64,000 nt of DNA, taken from assembly GCF_001426865.1 (NCBI RefSeq), contig NZ_LMFO01000032.1, positions 17,168-81,167 on the forward strand. The letters run 5' to 3'. Positions 43,297 through 53,007 of this stretch are shown piece after piece. The position numbers and the translations under genes are program-made. This DNA comes from Paenibacillus sp. Root52. GTDB taxonomy: Bacteria > Bacillota > Bacilli > Paenibacillales > Paenibacillaceae. Each line of letters starts with the position of its first letter. The stretch's first letter is position 1. The notes under the pieces were generated by a model, which saw only the letters and a list, made by a program, of their open reading frames with translations, had not been told where the DNA came from and searched no databases.

Positions 43297-44568
43297 TTAA
43301 TGTAATAAAGTTTTGGCATCATGAGCTGCCGCAGTTTTGAGCAACCCATATCGGTGTTCGTGACTCATCTCGAATAGCCATGGTCGACGTGGTGCGGTTA
43401 GATGGCCAAGGCAATCCCTACTCTGGAGCCAGTCCTGTCTTGTAATCGGTTCATAGGGTGTGTCTTGCCACACAGCGAGTAACTCAGGGCTGTATAGTCG
43501 CTGACCCTCTGGCAGCCATTCCAGCTCCAATAATTCCTTGCTATAAAACTCATTCTTTCCAGCATGCTCCTCGTGGGCTGTGAACAAGCCTGGCCAATAT
43601 TCGGCACGCGATCCGCGATGGGGTACGGCACGGGCGAATTCTAGTACTTGCGTCAATACTTGCTGGGTACCGAACAGCATAGCATACAGGCTTTTTCCAA
43701 ACATAATACGTTCATCAAGCTTGCCGAAATGTTCAATGACTCGACCCGTAAGTCCTTTGCCACGTCCGAGTGGAAATACGATATGATTAAGCCCAGCCAG
43801 GTTATGCAGATGAAAGGCAGGCTTGGACAGCACTTCTTTTTTGAAATAAGGATGCTGCACAACCCGGCTCTCAATATAGTTCTGCTCATTAATAATTAAT
43901 GCCACACTAAGCAACGAGCTGCATCGTTCCAGCCAAAATCGTTCCCAAAAGGGAGTCATAAAGACGGAGATATGGAAATAGGGCAGGAGGTGAAAACAAC
44001 TTCGTCCCAGTCTACGGCTGTTCATGTACAACAATAATTGAGGATAGGCATCTTGGAAGATAAGCGCATTACAACGCTCCAGCATGCGATACATATGTTC
44101 TCGATCGGTTTGACTTTGCAGGTTGTGCATTAGACCACTCTGTAGATCGGTCATATGGTATCCACCGTTGCGTGAAACCATATGAGCCAGCAGCGCCCAA
44201 TGAAGCTCAGGATACTGTTCATAACATTCCAGATAGGCTGCTGTGCGGGTAATATTGCTTCGATTATGCTCTGCCGTCAGTCTATGGATTTCTTCTAAAA
44301 TAATGCAGTCCTCTTCACATACAATCGCACTCCGGGCATGTCTAGCAGCAGCCGATTCCGTTCCAGACAATAATCGTTCAACTTCTTCTTGCAAGGATTG
44401 GGCGACATCAGATTGCCAAGCCAAATCACGTAAAGGATGACGTAGTTGATTGGAGGCTTGCCACGCCGCCTGTTTGCCACGCCAGACTTCCCTCGCCGCA
44501 CCAGGAATGGAACGCACAATGTGAAAAAAGGACTCCAGTGGAGGCGAATCTGTTTTGTGAGTATGCAT
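43297..44568 (-). CDS. DUF2515 family protein (YppC-like)
   Basis: A 423-residue soluble protein of the DUF2515 family. RLTAEHNRSNITRTAAYLECYEQYPELHWALLAHMVSRNGGYHMTDL is the best-conserved part. Later it includes GLTGRVIEHFGKLDERIMFGKSLYAMLF. It is Trp- and His-rich with no clear catalytic motif, and the function is not known. The ATG follows GAAAGGATG. It is convergent with the flippase and divergent from the thioredoxin-like gene. Confidence 0.85.
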   Translation of the reverse strand: MHTHKTDSPPLESFFHIVRSIPGAAREVWRGKQAAWQASNQLRHPLRDLAWQSDVAQSLQEEVERLLSGTESAAARHARSAIVCEEDCIILEEIHRLTAEHNRSNITRTAAYLECYEQYPELHWALLAHMVSRNGGYHMTDLQSGLMHNLQSQTDREHMYRMLERCNALIFQDAYPQLLLYMNSRRLGRSCFHLLPYFHISVFMTPFWERFWLERCSSLLSVALIINEQNYIESRVVQHPYFKKEVLSKPAFHLHNLAGLNHIVFPLGRGKGLTGRVIEHFGKLDERIMFGKSLYAMLFGTQQVLTQVLEFARAVPHRGSRAEYWPGLFTAHEEHAGKNEFYSKELLELEWLPEGQRLYSPELLAVWQDTPYEPITRQDWLQSRDCLGHLTAPRRPWLFEMSHEHRYGLLKTAAAHDAKTLLH

Positions 44569-44684
44569 TGCTCGTCATCCTTTCTCATGATTGCTCTAAC
44601 CTCAGTATGTACTGAATATTTGACTTCCACTCGGCAATTTGCTTCACTTAGGGTAAGACAAGGAAAAGAAAGGAAGATGTGATC

Positions 44685-45029
44685 ATGGAACAAATAACTT
44701 CCAAACCTGAATTTGATGTAGCGATTCAATCTCCGAGATTGACCGTAGCTGTATTTAAAGCTGATTGGTGTGGAGATTGTAAATACATCGATCCATTTAT
44801 GCCTGAGGTAGAGGACAAGTATGCTCATGAGCTTACACTGGTTGAGGTTGATGTTGATCAAGTGGGGACAGTTAGCGAAGAACAAAACATCCTCGGCATA
44901 CCGAGTTTTGTGGCGTATACAGATGGACGCGAGCTGGTTCGTTATGTGAATAAGCTTCGTAAATCTAGAGAAGAGATTGAGCAGTTTCTTGATCGTGCTG
45001 TTGAAGTGTATAAAACTATCCACAAATAA
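44685..45029 (+). CDS. Thioredoxin-like protein
   Basis: A 114-residue thioredoxin-fold protein with the active-site motif WCGDC (KADWCGDCKYIDPF, about residues 28-32) instead of WCGPC, and the cis-Pro in GIPSFVAY. It reduces disulfides or acts as a redox partner in the cytoplasm. The Pro-to-Asp change between the two Cys would alter its redox potential. ATG 44685 follows AAAGGA; an in-frame GTG lies two codons upstream. Confidence 0.9.
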   Translation: MEQITSKPEFDVAIQSPRLTVAVFKADWCGDCKYIDPFMPEVEDKYAHELTLVEVDVDQVGTVSEEQNILGIPSFVAYTDGRELVRYVNKLRKSREEIEQFLDRAVEVYKTIHK

Positions 45030-45058
45030 CACAATCCATTTTAAAGGTTACATATGTT

Positions 45059-45094
45059 AACAGCCACTTTTCCATCATCAGAGAGGTGGCTGTT
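45059..45094 (+). terminator. Terminator-like hairpin after the thioredoxin gene
   Basis: AACAGCCAC pairs with GTGGCTGTT; the T tract is weak. Confidence 0.55.
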
Positions 45095-45210
45095 GGTATG
45101 TTCGTTAAAGTTCAGGAGAACACTATTAAGATGTGGGTATGAACCTATACATACAGTATTCATACAAATTGCAGAAGCATGAAATAAACGCTTGTGTCTA
45201 AAATTTGAAC

Positions 45211-45236
45211 TAAAATGACCTTCTGGTCATTTTTTA
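45211..45236 (+). terminator. Hairpin with T tract upstream of ctaA
   Basis: AAAATGACC pairs with GGTCATTTT around TTCT, followed by more T. It may be a second terminator of the thioredoxin gene. A TATAAT at 45291-45296 beyond it is the likely -10 of ctaA. Confidence 0.65.
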
Positions 45237-45386
45237 AACAGACGTTAACATTTTGTCACAAAGCGCGGCGTCAATGACACTTTTATCCGGTATAATGAGT
45301 TTAGTTGTGAATTACGTGTCAAAGTACTGAATCAAGCGAGAAACGATGTTTTTCGCCATCTTAAACCAACAGCAGGTGAGAAAAAA

Positions 45387-46325
45387 TTGAAGCATTTAAC
45401 CTTGTTTAAGTGGTTAACCGTATTAACTTGTCTTGTAATGTTCCTGGCGACATTCGGTGGGGGCATTGTTACTAAGACGGAATCCGGATTAGGTTGTGGC
45501 ACAGAGTGGCCTTTGTGTAACGGAAAGCTTGTTCCAGCACATACGGTAGCATCCCTAATTGAATACTCACATCGTGCCGTAAGCGCATTGGCAGGTCTGC
45601 TGTCGATTGCCTCTTTTGTAGCATTTTTACGGTTTGGTAAGTCTCGCCGAGATCTACAATTGTTCTCATTACTAACGCTCATTTTTGTTATTGTCCAGGG
45701 AATCATGGGAGCCTTTGCCGTGGTGTTCTCCCAATCTTCCGCCGTTATGGCGCTGCACTTTGGATTCTCGATCATAGCCTTCGCAAGTTCTCTAATGATG
45801 GCGCTGGGAATAAGGCAGGAGGCGCGTCACGGAGGACTGGAAAGATTGAATAATTACCCTCGGGTAACCAAAGGCTTCCGTAATCTGGTCTGGTTTTCCA
45901 CTGTTTACACGTATCTCGTTGTGTACACAGGTGCGTTCGTGAGCCATACCGACTCAGCGGGAGGCTGTTCTGGTTTCCCATTATGTAATGGACAGGTTGT
46001 TCCCGAGTTGTCCGGAGGGGTAGCTGTAGCATTCGCTCACCGTTTGGCTGCATTATCCTTGGTTATTGTCATCGCGATTTTGGGTCATTATGCATATCGC
46101 AAACACCCGGATAACACCGAACTTCGGAGATTAGGTGTTATCGCTGTAGTGCTCATCTTGCTCCAAGTTTTGATTGGATTCGTGATGATGCTTACGATCG
46201 GGCGCCCAGAAGTGTACATGTTCGTTGCGCTTGCTCACATGTTGGATATTGCCATACTGTTCGGAGTTCTAACATACATGAGTTTCCTTGTATACAAGCT
46301 GCATCGTCCAGTTAATCGTTTCTAA
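45387..46325 (+). CDS. ctaA: Haem A synthase
   Basis: Converts haem O to haem A for cytochrome c oxidase, in the membrane. The 312 residues contain eight membrane segments in two halves. Haem-ligand His pairs lie in YSHRAVSALAG and ALHFG (first half) and FAHRLAALS and ALAHM (second half). A Cys pair in each outer loop (GLGCGTEWPLCNG, GGCSGFPLCNG) is typical of the family. The start is TTG, behind CAGGTGAG. The gene stands alone, with its own terminator. Confidence 0.93.
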   Translation: MKHLTLFKWLTVLTCLVMFLATFGGGIVTKTESGLGCGTEWPLCNGKLVPAHTVASLIEYSHRAVSALAGLLSIASFVAFLRFGKSRRDLQLFSLLTLIFVIVQGIMGAFAVVFSQSSAVMALHFGFSIIAFASSLMMALGIRQEARHGGLERLNNYPRVTKGFRNLVWFSTVYTYLVVYTGAFVSHTDSAGGCSGFPLCNGQVVPELSGGVAVAFAHRLAALSLVIVIAILGHYAYRKHPDNTELRRLGVIAVVLILLQVLIGFVMMLTIGRPEVYMFVALAHMLDIAILFGVLTYMSFLVYKLHRPVNRF

Positions 46326-46376
46326 ATCAAGTATACAGATTCAAGATATAAGAAGTTATATCGTTACAACGTACAG

Positions 46377-46423
46377 AGTCTGCCTTTCAATGATGTAGAT
46401 CATTGGAGAGGTGGACTTTGTTT
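46377..46423 (+). terminator. ctaA terminator
   Basis: A long imperfect stem (AGTC-TGCC-TTTCAATGAT with its complement) around GTAG, followed by TTGTTTG. Confidence 0.7.
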
Positions 46424-46543
46424 GATGTTAGGCATGACAGGGCAACCTAAGCGAAGCAGCATTCATGCATTTACTCTGATCCCGATTTTGTTTAACATGA
46501 TTAAGCATCCCATGATCAGCAGAATGCAAAGAGGAGGCTGTAT

Positions 46544-47284
46544 ATGCTGCGAACGTTGCTAGGCGAACCGCCGCGCCAAAATGAGGGTATTTTGGAGGAA
46601 GCTATTGACTCAATGGTGGAGACTTTGGAGTTACTGCAACGACAACTGGAGAAGAACCAAGACCCATCGCATGATTATAGGAAGTTATATGTATGGACGC
46701 AGGGGTTAATTTCTTCGTTGGATGAACTGGAGCAGAGTTGCTTTGCAGCATCTCATTTTCGGAAAAAGGTAAAAGCAGGTTCTACAGAAGACATGACCAG
46801 TGAAGAAAAGGCGGAATACGCACGGTATGTTTATTTTTACAAGGATGGATTCATTCGTTGCTTTGCCATTTTGGACAAGACAGGAACGGTGCTGAATGAA
46901 CTGTTTCAGCTCAATACAACCAAAGTAAAAACGCATTTCTCTTATTTTACCGTGTTGCGACAGTTTGGATATGCGAAGCAGCATTCGGAACTAGCTGTTA
47001 AGCTGACTGAGATCAAGGATGTATACCGAGAGCCAATGAGCAAATTACGTAAACGCAGAAACATGGAGATTCATTACATGAATTCTGAGATGCAAGATGA
47101 TTTGTGGCAACTGCATCAGACGTTACAGGGGAAAGTGAAGCTGGAGGACTTGGATCAGCATTTGAATGAATTGCGTCAAGGATTAGATATGGTGTGTATT
47201 ACTTTGAAGGCGTCTTATGGATACATTAATAAAATGTGGTATCAACAAGGTTTTAGAGAGCTTACTAACGGGTTAAAAGCATAA
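46544..47284 (+). CDS. HEPN-like helical protein (Cthe_2314-type)
   Basis: A 246-residue soluble helical protein. The arrangement resembles the Cthe_2314 HEPN family, and it carries a RNMEIH motif (Rx4H, near residue 172) expected of HEPN ribonucleases. HEPN proteins often act in RNA cleavage, toxin-antitoxin pairs or defence; others have lost the motif. No antitoxin-type (MNT) gene is adjacent. The ATG follows AGAGGAGG. The family name is from memory and should be checked. Confidence 0.7.
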   Translation: MLRTLLGEPPRQNEGILEEAIDSMVETLELLQRQLEKNQDPSHDYRKLYVWTQGLISSLDELEQSCFAASHFRKKVKAGSTEDMTSEEKAEYARYVYFYKDGFIRCFAILDKTGTVLNELFQLNTTKVKTHFSYFTVLRQFGYAKQHSELAVKLTEIKDVYREPMSKLRKRRNMEIHYMNSEMQDDLWQLHQTLQGKVKLEDLDQHLNELRQGLDMVCITLKASYGYINKMWYQQGFRELTNGLKA

Positions 47285-47424
47285 TATTTACCTTTGACAA
47301 ATCGGAATACTTGGATTATACTGAGTTCCTAATAGGACATTAAATGTAACATGTTTCAACATGAATTATCTGAACAGTATAACTGCGGAATTACACGAAC
47401 TTATACAATCTTACAATATCATAT

Positions 47425-47624
47425 TTCTTATCGAGAGCGGCGGAGGGACAGGCCCGATGAAGCCCGGCAACCGATTTATAACGACAATGGCAAACGTGTC
47501 ATTCTTTATAGATGTTAGGTGCTAATTCCTACAAAATGGCGTTAAGCGCGATTTTGGCAGATGAGAAGGTATATTCTTTCAAGCGAAGAACCCTTTCAGT
47601 TTCTGCAAAGGGTTCTTTTTTTAT
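47425..47624 (+). ncRNA. SAM (S-box) riboswitch with terminator
   Basis: The aptamer has TTCTTATCGAGAG at its 5' side, then GGCGGAGGGAC, GGCCCGATGA and GCCCGGCAACC, then GGTGCTAATTCC, closed by GATGAGAA (47556-47563) that pairs with TTCTTATC. The expression platform is the terminator stem AAGAACCCTTT/AAAGGGTTCTT (47587-47617) with a T run. S-adenosylmethionine binding would cause termination ahead of metNIQ. Confidence 0.95.
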
Positions 47625-47692
47625 TGCATGAATGGGAGTTTTCCTCTCTTTCGGGTAAAGATAGGTGTAGGCAGTGGGAAGGAGAGTATTAC

Positions 47693-48730
47693 TTGATTGA
47701 ATTAAAGGGAATAACCAAAACATATGGTAGGGGCGCAAAGGCGACGACTGCGCTTGCGGATCTGAATCTGAATGTACGCAAAGGCGAGATCTTTGGAGTC
47801 ATTGGGCATTCCGGTGCTGGTAAAAGTACATTGATTCGATGTATCAATCTATTGGAGCGACCTACTGAAGGTGAAGTGTGGGTTAATGGAGTGAACTTGA
47901 CCAGTCTGAGCAAGTCGGAATTGCAGCGTCAGCGGGGTAAGATCGGCATGATCTTTCAGCATTTCAACCTTCTCTCATCTGCTACGGTCTACGACAATGT
48001 TGCATTTCCACTGAAATTGGTCAATACGCCCAAAGCGGAGATCGACCGTAAGGTAAAGGAAATGCTCACCTTGGTCGGACTTGAACAGCATAGCAACAAG
48101 TATCCTGCACAATTGTCAGGAGGACAGAAGCAACGGGTTGGCATTGCACGTGCACTCGCCAGTGATCCAGATGTCCTGCTCTGTGATGAAGCGACGTCTG
48201 CTCTTGATCCACAGACAACAAGTTCTATTCTAAAGCTGCTTCTTGATATTAACCAGAAGTATGAATTAACGATTGTGCTGATCACCCATGAAATGCACGT
48301 AATCCAGAGTATCTGTGATCAGGTTGCAGTTATTCATCAGGGCGGCATCGTTGAACAGGGGCCAGTTACGGAAGTATTCCTCAAGCCGCAGCATGCCATC
48401 ACACGAGATTTCATGCAACAAGGTCAGGCGACTGATTTATTGTTACTTGAAGAGGAAGGTTTGGCAAGCTCAGAGAATAGCCGTAAGAATGGCGAACAAT
48501 CACAGTTGGTGAAGATTTCGTTCTTGGGGCAGAAGACGTATGAAGCTATTCTGTCACGAACCGTTCGCAAAACCGGCGTTGATTTCGCGATTCTGCAAGG
48601 AACAATCTCTACGATCAAACAAGTCCCTTATGGACAGCTTATCGTTCGTTTCGAGGGAGATTCTGCTGCGATTAGCTCAACTACCCGTGAATTAGTTGAG
48701 CAGGGACTTGATGTGGAGGTGCTTCGTTAA
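47693..48730 (+). CDS. metN: Methionine ABC transporter ATP-binding protein
   Basis: A 345-residue ABC ATPase. Walker A is GHSGAGKST, signature LSGGQKQR, Walker B VLLCDEATSALD. The C-terminal 100 residues form the regulatory NIL/ACT-like domain of MetN, which senses methionine. It powers uptake of methionine. The start is TTG 47693 (LIELKGITKTYG), behind GGAAGGAG; the frame continues upstream into the riboswitch terminator, so an earlier start is excluded. Controlled by the S-box leader. Confidence 0.95.
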   Translation: MIELKGITKTYGRGAKATTALADLNLNVRKGEIFGVIGHSGAGKSTLIRCINLLERPTEGEVWVNGVNLTSLSKSELQRQRGKIGMIFQHFNLLSSATVYDNVAFPLKLVNTPKAEIDRKVKEMLTLVGLEQHSNKYPAQLSGGQKQRVGIARALASDPDVLLCDEATSALDPQTTSSILKLLLDINQKYELTIVLITHEMHVIQSICDQVAVIHQGGIVEQGPVTEVFLKPQHAITRDFMQQGQATDLLLLEEEGLASSENSRKNGEQSQLVKISFLGQKTYEAILSRTVRKTGVDFAILQGTISTIKQVPYGQLIVRFEGDSAAISSTTRELVEQGLDVEVLR

Positions 48731-48731
48731 C

Positions 48732-49391
48732 ATGGATTTTTCAACTGTACATTGGGAAGAGGTCGGCAAAGCGTCTATTGAGACACTGCAGATTCTTCTT
48801 GTATCAGGTCTGTTTACTGTAATTATCGGCTTACCATTAGGTGTGCTACTCTTCATGACGGCAAGATCCCAATCGGCAAAATCAATTCTCGTTTACTCGA
48901 TTCTGTCGGTTATTGTCAATATATTGCGATCTGTTCCATTCATCATTCTAATTGTTGCTCTACTTCCCGTTACTCGCGCACTTGTTGGGACGGCTACAGG
49001 TGTACTAGGGACAATCCCACCACTTGTCATTGCAGCAGCACCTTACTTCGCGAGGATTGTGGAGACGACTTTACGTGAGGTAGATCGTGGTGTTATAGAA
49101 GCTGCACAAGCGATGGGAGCCTCTACAGGGCAGATTGTAAGACGTGTTCTGCTACCAGAGGCACTGCCCGGTTTGCTTGCAGGTATAACCATTACCATTG
49201 TTACGTTGGTTTCCTATACGGCGATGGCAGGTATGGTTGGTGGTGGTGGCCTTGGAACACTGGCGATCAACTATGGTTACTATCGTTATCAGACAGAAGT
49301 CATGCTTGTCGCGGTAGTATTGATTGTTATTTTAGTACAGGTACTTCAGATGTTTGGAGATCGTCTAGTTAAATTGTTCACCAGGAAATAA
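48732..49391 (+). CDS. metI: Methionine ABC transporter permease
   Basis: A 219-residue MetI permease with five membrane segments and the EAA loop (EAAQAMGASTGQIVRRVLLPEALPG), which contacts MetN. It starts one base after the metN stop. A longer in-frame start at 48696 overlaps metN and has no separate support. It forms the pore for methionine uptake. Confidence 0.95.
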   Translation: MDFSTVHWEEVGKASIETLQILLVSGLFTVIIGLPLGVLLFMTARSQSAKSILVYSILSVIVNILRSVPFIILIVALLPVTRALVGTATGVLGTIPPLVIAAAPYFARIVETTLREVDRGVIEAAQAMGASTGQIVRRVLLPEALPGLLAGITITIVTLVSYTAMAGMVGGGGLGTLAINYGYYRYQTEVMLVAVVLIVILVQVLQMFGDRLVKLFTRK

Positions 49392-49473
49392 CACATAGAC
49401 AGCATGACTCGCTCTTATCAAATTGGATAAGGATGCTGCATGCAAAAAAATTATTAGAGAAGGGGTTTTACAA

Positions 49474-50310
49474 ATGAAAAAATGGTCATTTGCTCTACTA
49501 AGTATTATGCTGATTGCAGTACTAGCAGCATGCGGAAACAACAAGGATGCAGATAGCGGTGCAGACAATTCTGCTGGCGCACCACGTACCGTTGAACTGA
49601 AAGTGGGAGCATCCCCTACACCTCATGCTGAAATTCTAGAAAGTATCAAGCCTGAACTTGAAGCAGCAGGCATTCGTTTGCAAGTTGTAACATTTAATGA
49701 TTACGTTCAACCGAATCAACAACTGGCTGACAAACAATTGGATGCTAACTTCTTCCAACACCAACCTTATCTAGATGCAGAAAATGCAGCACGTGGCTTT
49801 AATCTCGTTACTGTAACTCCTGTACACGTAGAGCCTTTTGGTGGTTACTCCAAAAAGATCAAATCACTGGATGAATTGAAAGACGGCGCAAAAGTTGCAA
49901 TCCCGAATGACCCATCCAATGGTGGCCGTGCATTGTTGTTGCTTGCAAAAGAAGGTCTGATTACGCTTAAAGACAATACAAACATCTCGTCAACACTGCA
50001 AGACATTACTGAAAATCCGAAAAACTTGGAGATCATTGAGTTGGATGCAGCGATGATGCCTCGTCAACTGGATGAAGCAGATCTGGTATTCATTAATGCC
50101 AACTATGCACTGGAAGCGAATCTGAATCCAGAAAAAGATGCTCTTCTAATCGAGGATCTGCAAGGTAACCCTTATGCTAACATTCTTGTAGCTCGTGAAG
50201 ATAATAAAGACGCAGATGCTATTAAGAAACTGGCAGAAGCTCTGAATTCCGAAGCAGTAAAAACATTCATCAAAGAGCGTTACCAAGGTGCAGTTGAACC
50301 TGCATTTTAA
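49474..50310 (+). CDS. metQ: Methionine-binding lipoprotein
   Basis: A 278-residue NlpA/MetQ-type lipoprotein. The signal peptide ends in the lipobox LAAC (followed by a short linker, NNKDADSGADNS). The binding domain shows ELKVGASPTPHAEILE, PNQQLADKQLDANFFQHQPYLD and NDPSNGGRALLLL. It binds methionine at the outer membrane face and hands it to MetNI. ATG 49474 follows AGAGAAGGGG; 17 earlier codons in frame are not signal-like. A terminator follows. Confidence 0.95.
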   Translation: MKKWSFALLSIMLIAVLAACGNNKDADSGADNSAGAPRTVELKVGASPTPHAEILESIKPELEAAGIRLQVVTFNDYVQPNQQLADKQLDANFFQHQPYLDAENAARGFNLVTVTPVHVEPFGGYSKKIKSLDELKDGAKVAIPNDPSNGGRALLLLAKEGLITLKDNTNISSTLQDITENPKNLEIIELDAAMMPRQLDEADLVFINANYALEANLNPEKDALLIEDLQGNPYANILVAREDNKDADAIKKLAEALNSEAVKTFIKERYQGAVEPAF

Positions 50311-50396
50311 GGGATAACTTAACGAACGAAACATAGAGAGTCGAGCACGTATATCATTGATGTTGAATGATATTACCGAGTGCCGTTTAAAACAGA

Positions 50397-50436
50397 AAAG
50401 CCCTACACCTTATAAACAAGGATGTAGGGCTTTTGC
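50397..50436 (+). terminator. metNIQ terminator
   Basis: AAAAGCCCTACA pairs with TGTAGGGCTTTT, with an inner CCTT/AAGG stem. A tracts on the other side let it serve the convergent gene as well. Confidence 0.85.
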
Positions 50437-50464
50437 GTGTGATACATTAGTGTGGGTGGAGCGA

Positions 50465-51466
50465 TTAGCGCTTATTCGGGTCATTCTCTGAATGATCGGC
50501 AGTGGATGAATGGGTGTGCTCAATGGATTCCTGCCCAGCGGCATGCTGTTGATATGCCTGTTCAGCAGGAGAAGGAGAGATTTCATCCGTAGGATGCTCA
50601 CCATCATTTTTTTTGCGTCTAGTCAGCTTATTACGTAGCCATCCGAATGCACCAACGACTAGAGCGACGATCACAAACCATCCTTTTTTGAGCAACAATA
50701 ACAATCCTACTTTTTTGGCAACAGCAACTCCTGCACCACCAAGGATCAGGCTGGTAAGACCGAGTTCTGATTTTTTGTCGATAGAAGCATCAAATTCTTC
50801 ATACTTGTTCCCCGCAGTGACGGTAAGATTGGAGAGAACACTGTCCTCAAACAGTCTTCGGTTTTCCTCGAAGTTAGCACTGTCGGTAACTAAAATAACT
50901 CCGATATAGCCTTCACGTGTCAGTACATTCACATTGTAATTAACGAGGGCTTCCTGCTGAGCATCCTTCAGACCAATGGAGTACAGCAGATGGTGTTTGG
51001 AACTATCATATGTCGGTTCAATGTCCCACCCAGTAATAAACAGTTGGTTATCAGGAGTGGTTCGCTCATTCTGTTCCTCTGTACCTCGTTTGTAACTGTC
51101 TAGGAGCTCTTCAGCATCGAGATTGTCCTTGTCACTGTCGTCAATATGTCCAGGGTCGTTGTACTCGAAGATCACGTACCAGTTCGAATTCTCGCCGGCT
51201 CCATAGATACTACCGATCTCTGTCCCGTTCGGGAAGGATTCAGTGTCTTCCATGAAACGTTGCGTGTTGGCTGCATCTAAAAAGGTAAGTCCTTCAACCA
51301 GTTTTAGGGAGGCTTTGTTGTCGAGAACGACATCGCGTGGTCCGTCTAACCATTGATAATCTTCGATGGTGCTGTCACTTTCTGCTGAGGCTATGATGGA
51401 GAAGGGGGCTTGTAATGTAAATACCAGCAGTATTGCGATAAGGGATGCTACACATTTTTTCATCAT
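50465..51466 (-). CDS. DUF2167 membrane protein
   Basis: A 333-residue protein with a signal peptide (VASLIAILLVFTLQAPFSIIASAES), a DUF2167 domain (WYVIFEYNDPGHIDDSD, ITGWDIEPTYD, then LSIGLKD-type strands) and, near the C-terminus, two hydrophobic stretches with a basic loop (KKVGLLLLLKKGWFVIVALVVGAFGWLRNKLTRRKK), then a His/Ser-rich tail. The function of the family is unknown. ATG 51466 (or 51463) follows GAAAGGA. It converges on the met operon. Confidence 0.85.
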   Translation of the reverse strand: MMKKCVASLIAILLVFTLQAPFSIIASAESDSTIEDYQWLDGPRDVVLDNKASLKLVEGLTFLDAANTQRFMEDTESFPNGTEIGSIYGAGENSNWYVIFEYNDPGHIDDSDKDNLDAEELLDSYKRGTEEQNERTTPDNQLFITGWDIEPTYDSSKHHLLYSIGLKDAQQEALVNYNVNVLTREGYIGVILVTDSANFEENRRLFEDSVLSNLTVTAGNKYEEFDASIDKKSELGLTSLILGGAGVAVAKKVGLLLLLKKGWFVIVALVVGAFGWLRNKLTRRKKNDGEHPTDEISPSPAEQAYQQHAAGQESIEHTHSSTADHSENDPNKR

Positions 51467-51787
51467 TACTATAAGTCCTTTCAGAGGTGCCATGTAATGC
51501 TTATATTTACATGATCATATGTATTGTGTCATTACTTTCACAGAAAGAAACGACTTATAGACATTACCATAGGCACCCTTAACAGACAAGGTATATATGG
51601 TTATTTAGGGGGTATTTTACTTCTTAAGACCTAATTGATATCAAAGTAAAGGCTGGGAATATAAGTATTTAGTCTGAGGTTTACACTTTTTTGCAAATAA
51701 GATGGGCAAGAGAAAATATGCAAGTTGTGAGGGGATGATAAATCTTTTATACTAATGAATGACTGCTCTTTGAAGAGGGGGATGGAC

Positions 51788-52552
51788 GTGAAGGGGAAGA
51801 TTGCCCTCATAACGGGAAGTGCCAAAGGCCTTGGAAAAATGACAGCCCTCAGTCTGGCCGATCAGGGATGTCATATTGCCCTGAATTACGTGAATAGCCG
51901 ACTCGAAGCAGAGGAGCTTCAGGCGCAGATTATAGCCAAAGGCGTTAATTGTATTGCAATCCAGGCTGACATTTCGAAGACCGAAGAGATTACATTTTTG
52001 GTTAAACAAGTGGAAGAACAGCTCGGCAGCATTGATATCCTTGTGAATAATGCAGGGCCATTTGTCCGTGAGCGCCGTTTGTTTGCCGAATATGCAGAAG
52101 CGGAAATACAAATGTTAGTACAGGGTAATTTGCTTGGACCCATGCTGCTTGATCAGTATGTGCTGCCAGAGATGCGCCGTAAGCAGTGGGGACGCATAAT
52201 CCATTTTGGATTCAGTCATGCCGGAGAAGCTAGATCATGGCCTCATCGAGCTGTATATGCGGCCGCGAAGGTGGGCTTGGTTTCTTTTACCAAAACATTA
52301 GCTGTTGAAGAAGCACCTTACGGAATAACCGTGAATATGGTATGTCCTGGTGATATTCGCGGCGCCAATAAAGAGAAAACAATAGATGAGATTGCCGGGA
52401 TTAGGGACGAGGAAACACCAAGAGGACGTCCTGGCAGTGGAGAAGATATTGCACGTGTCATTACGTACCTCTGCTTAGACCATTCGGATTTTATTACAGG
52501 TAACATAATGGATGTGTCTGGAGGACTTGATCCGATTCGTCCAACGATCTAG
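51788..52552 (+). CDS. SDR-family oxidoreductase (FabG-like)
   Basis: A 254-residue NAD(P)-dependent oxidoreductase. The dinucleotide loop is ITGSAKGLGK, NNAG is present (LVNNAGPFV), and the catalytic YAAAK lies at about residue 160, with PGDIRG after it. The Ser of the triad is probably in FGFSHAG. The substrate is unknown. GTG 51788 lies six bases past GAGGGGG, the ATG 51782 directly abuts it, so the GTG is preferred. The gene stands alone. Confidence 0.88.
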   Translation: MKGKIALITGSAKGLGKMTALSLADQGCHIALNYVNSRLEAEELQAQIIAKGVNCIAIQADISKTEEITFLVKQVEEQLGSIDILVNNAGPFVRERRLFAEYAEAEIQMLVQGNLLGPMLLDQYVLPEMRRKQWGRIIHFGFSHAGEARSWPHRAVYAAAKVGLVSFTKTLAVEEAPYGITVNMVCPGDIRGANKEKTIDEIAGIRDEETPRGRPGSGEDIARVITYLCLDHSDFITGNIMDVSGGLDPIRPTI

Positions 52553-52612
52553 AGAACAATGAGATATGAAGCGGTAGAGCTAAGAATGTGAACTATACTA
52601 AGTAAGAAATAG

Positions 52613-52657
52613 ACACAAAAAAAGAGCCCTCCGCTTCAAGTGAAGCGAAAGGCTCTT
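52613..52657 (-). terminator. Terminator of the nfu-like gene
   Basis: AAGAGCC pairs with GGCTCTT and encloses CGCTTC/GAAGCG. The T run is on the minus strand, downstream of the gene ending at 52682. Confidence 0.8.
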
Positions 52658-52681
52658 GAGGTTTATTTCGTGAAGGATTGA

Positions 52682-52930
52682 TTAGAATACTTGTACGACT
52701 TCTTGTACACCCTCAACTTCTTCAAGAAGGGCGCGTTCAATCCCGGCTTTTAAGGTAATGGTGGAGCTTGGGCAACTGCCGCAGGCACCGACCAGTTTCA
52801 GCTTAATGATGCCATCCTCCACGTCGACCAGTTCCACGTCACCGCCATCGCGTTGCAGGAACGGACGAAGTTTATCAAGCACATCAGATACCTCATCATA
52901 CATGGTGCTTTGTGCGTTTTCGCTCATATT
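52682..52930 (-). CDS. NifU-like iron-sulfur scaffold (YutI/Nfu type)
   Basis: An 82-residue protein equal to the C-terminal NifU domain. The Cys pair CGSC (VGACGSCPSSTITLKAGIE) binds a Fe-S cluster that is passed to client proteins. ATG 52930 (MSENAQ) follows AAAGGAG and is preferred over an in-frame Met at 52972. In Bacillus yutI lies next to yuzB and yutJ; the same neighbours are here. Confidence 0.93.
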   Translation of the reverse strand, partial: NMSENAQSTMYDEVSDVLDKLRPFLQRDGGDVELVDVEDGIIKLKLVGACGSCPSSTITLKAGIERALLEEVEGVQEVVQVF

Positions 52931-53007
52931 GTTCAACTCCTTTCCTCTATATATTATATTACAAATGACCATAAATTAAAATGGTCAAACAAAGCAGGTG
53001 AACTGAA

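Noticed and set aside
44295..45032. 245-codon minus-strand frame
   Set aside because: It overlaps the opposite strand of the thioredoxin-like gene and another frame of the DUF2515 gene; no ribosome site.
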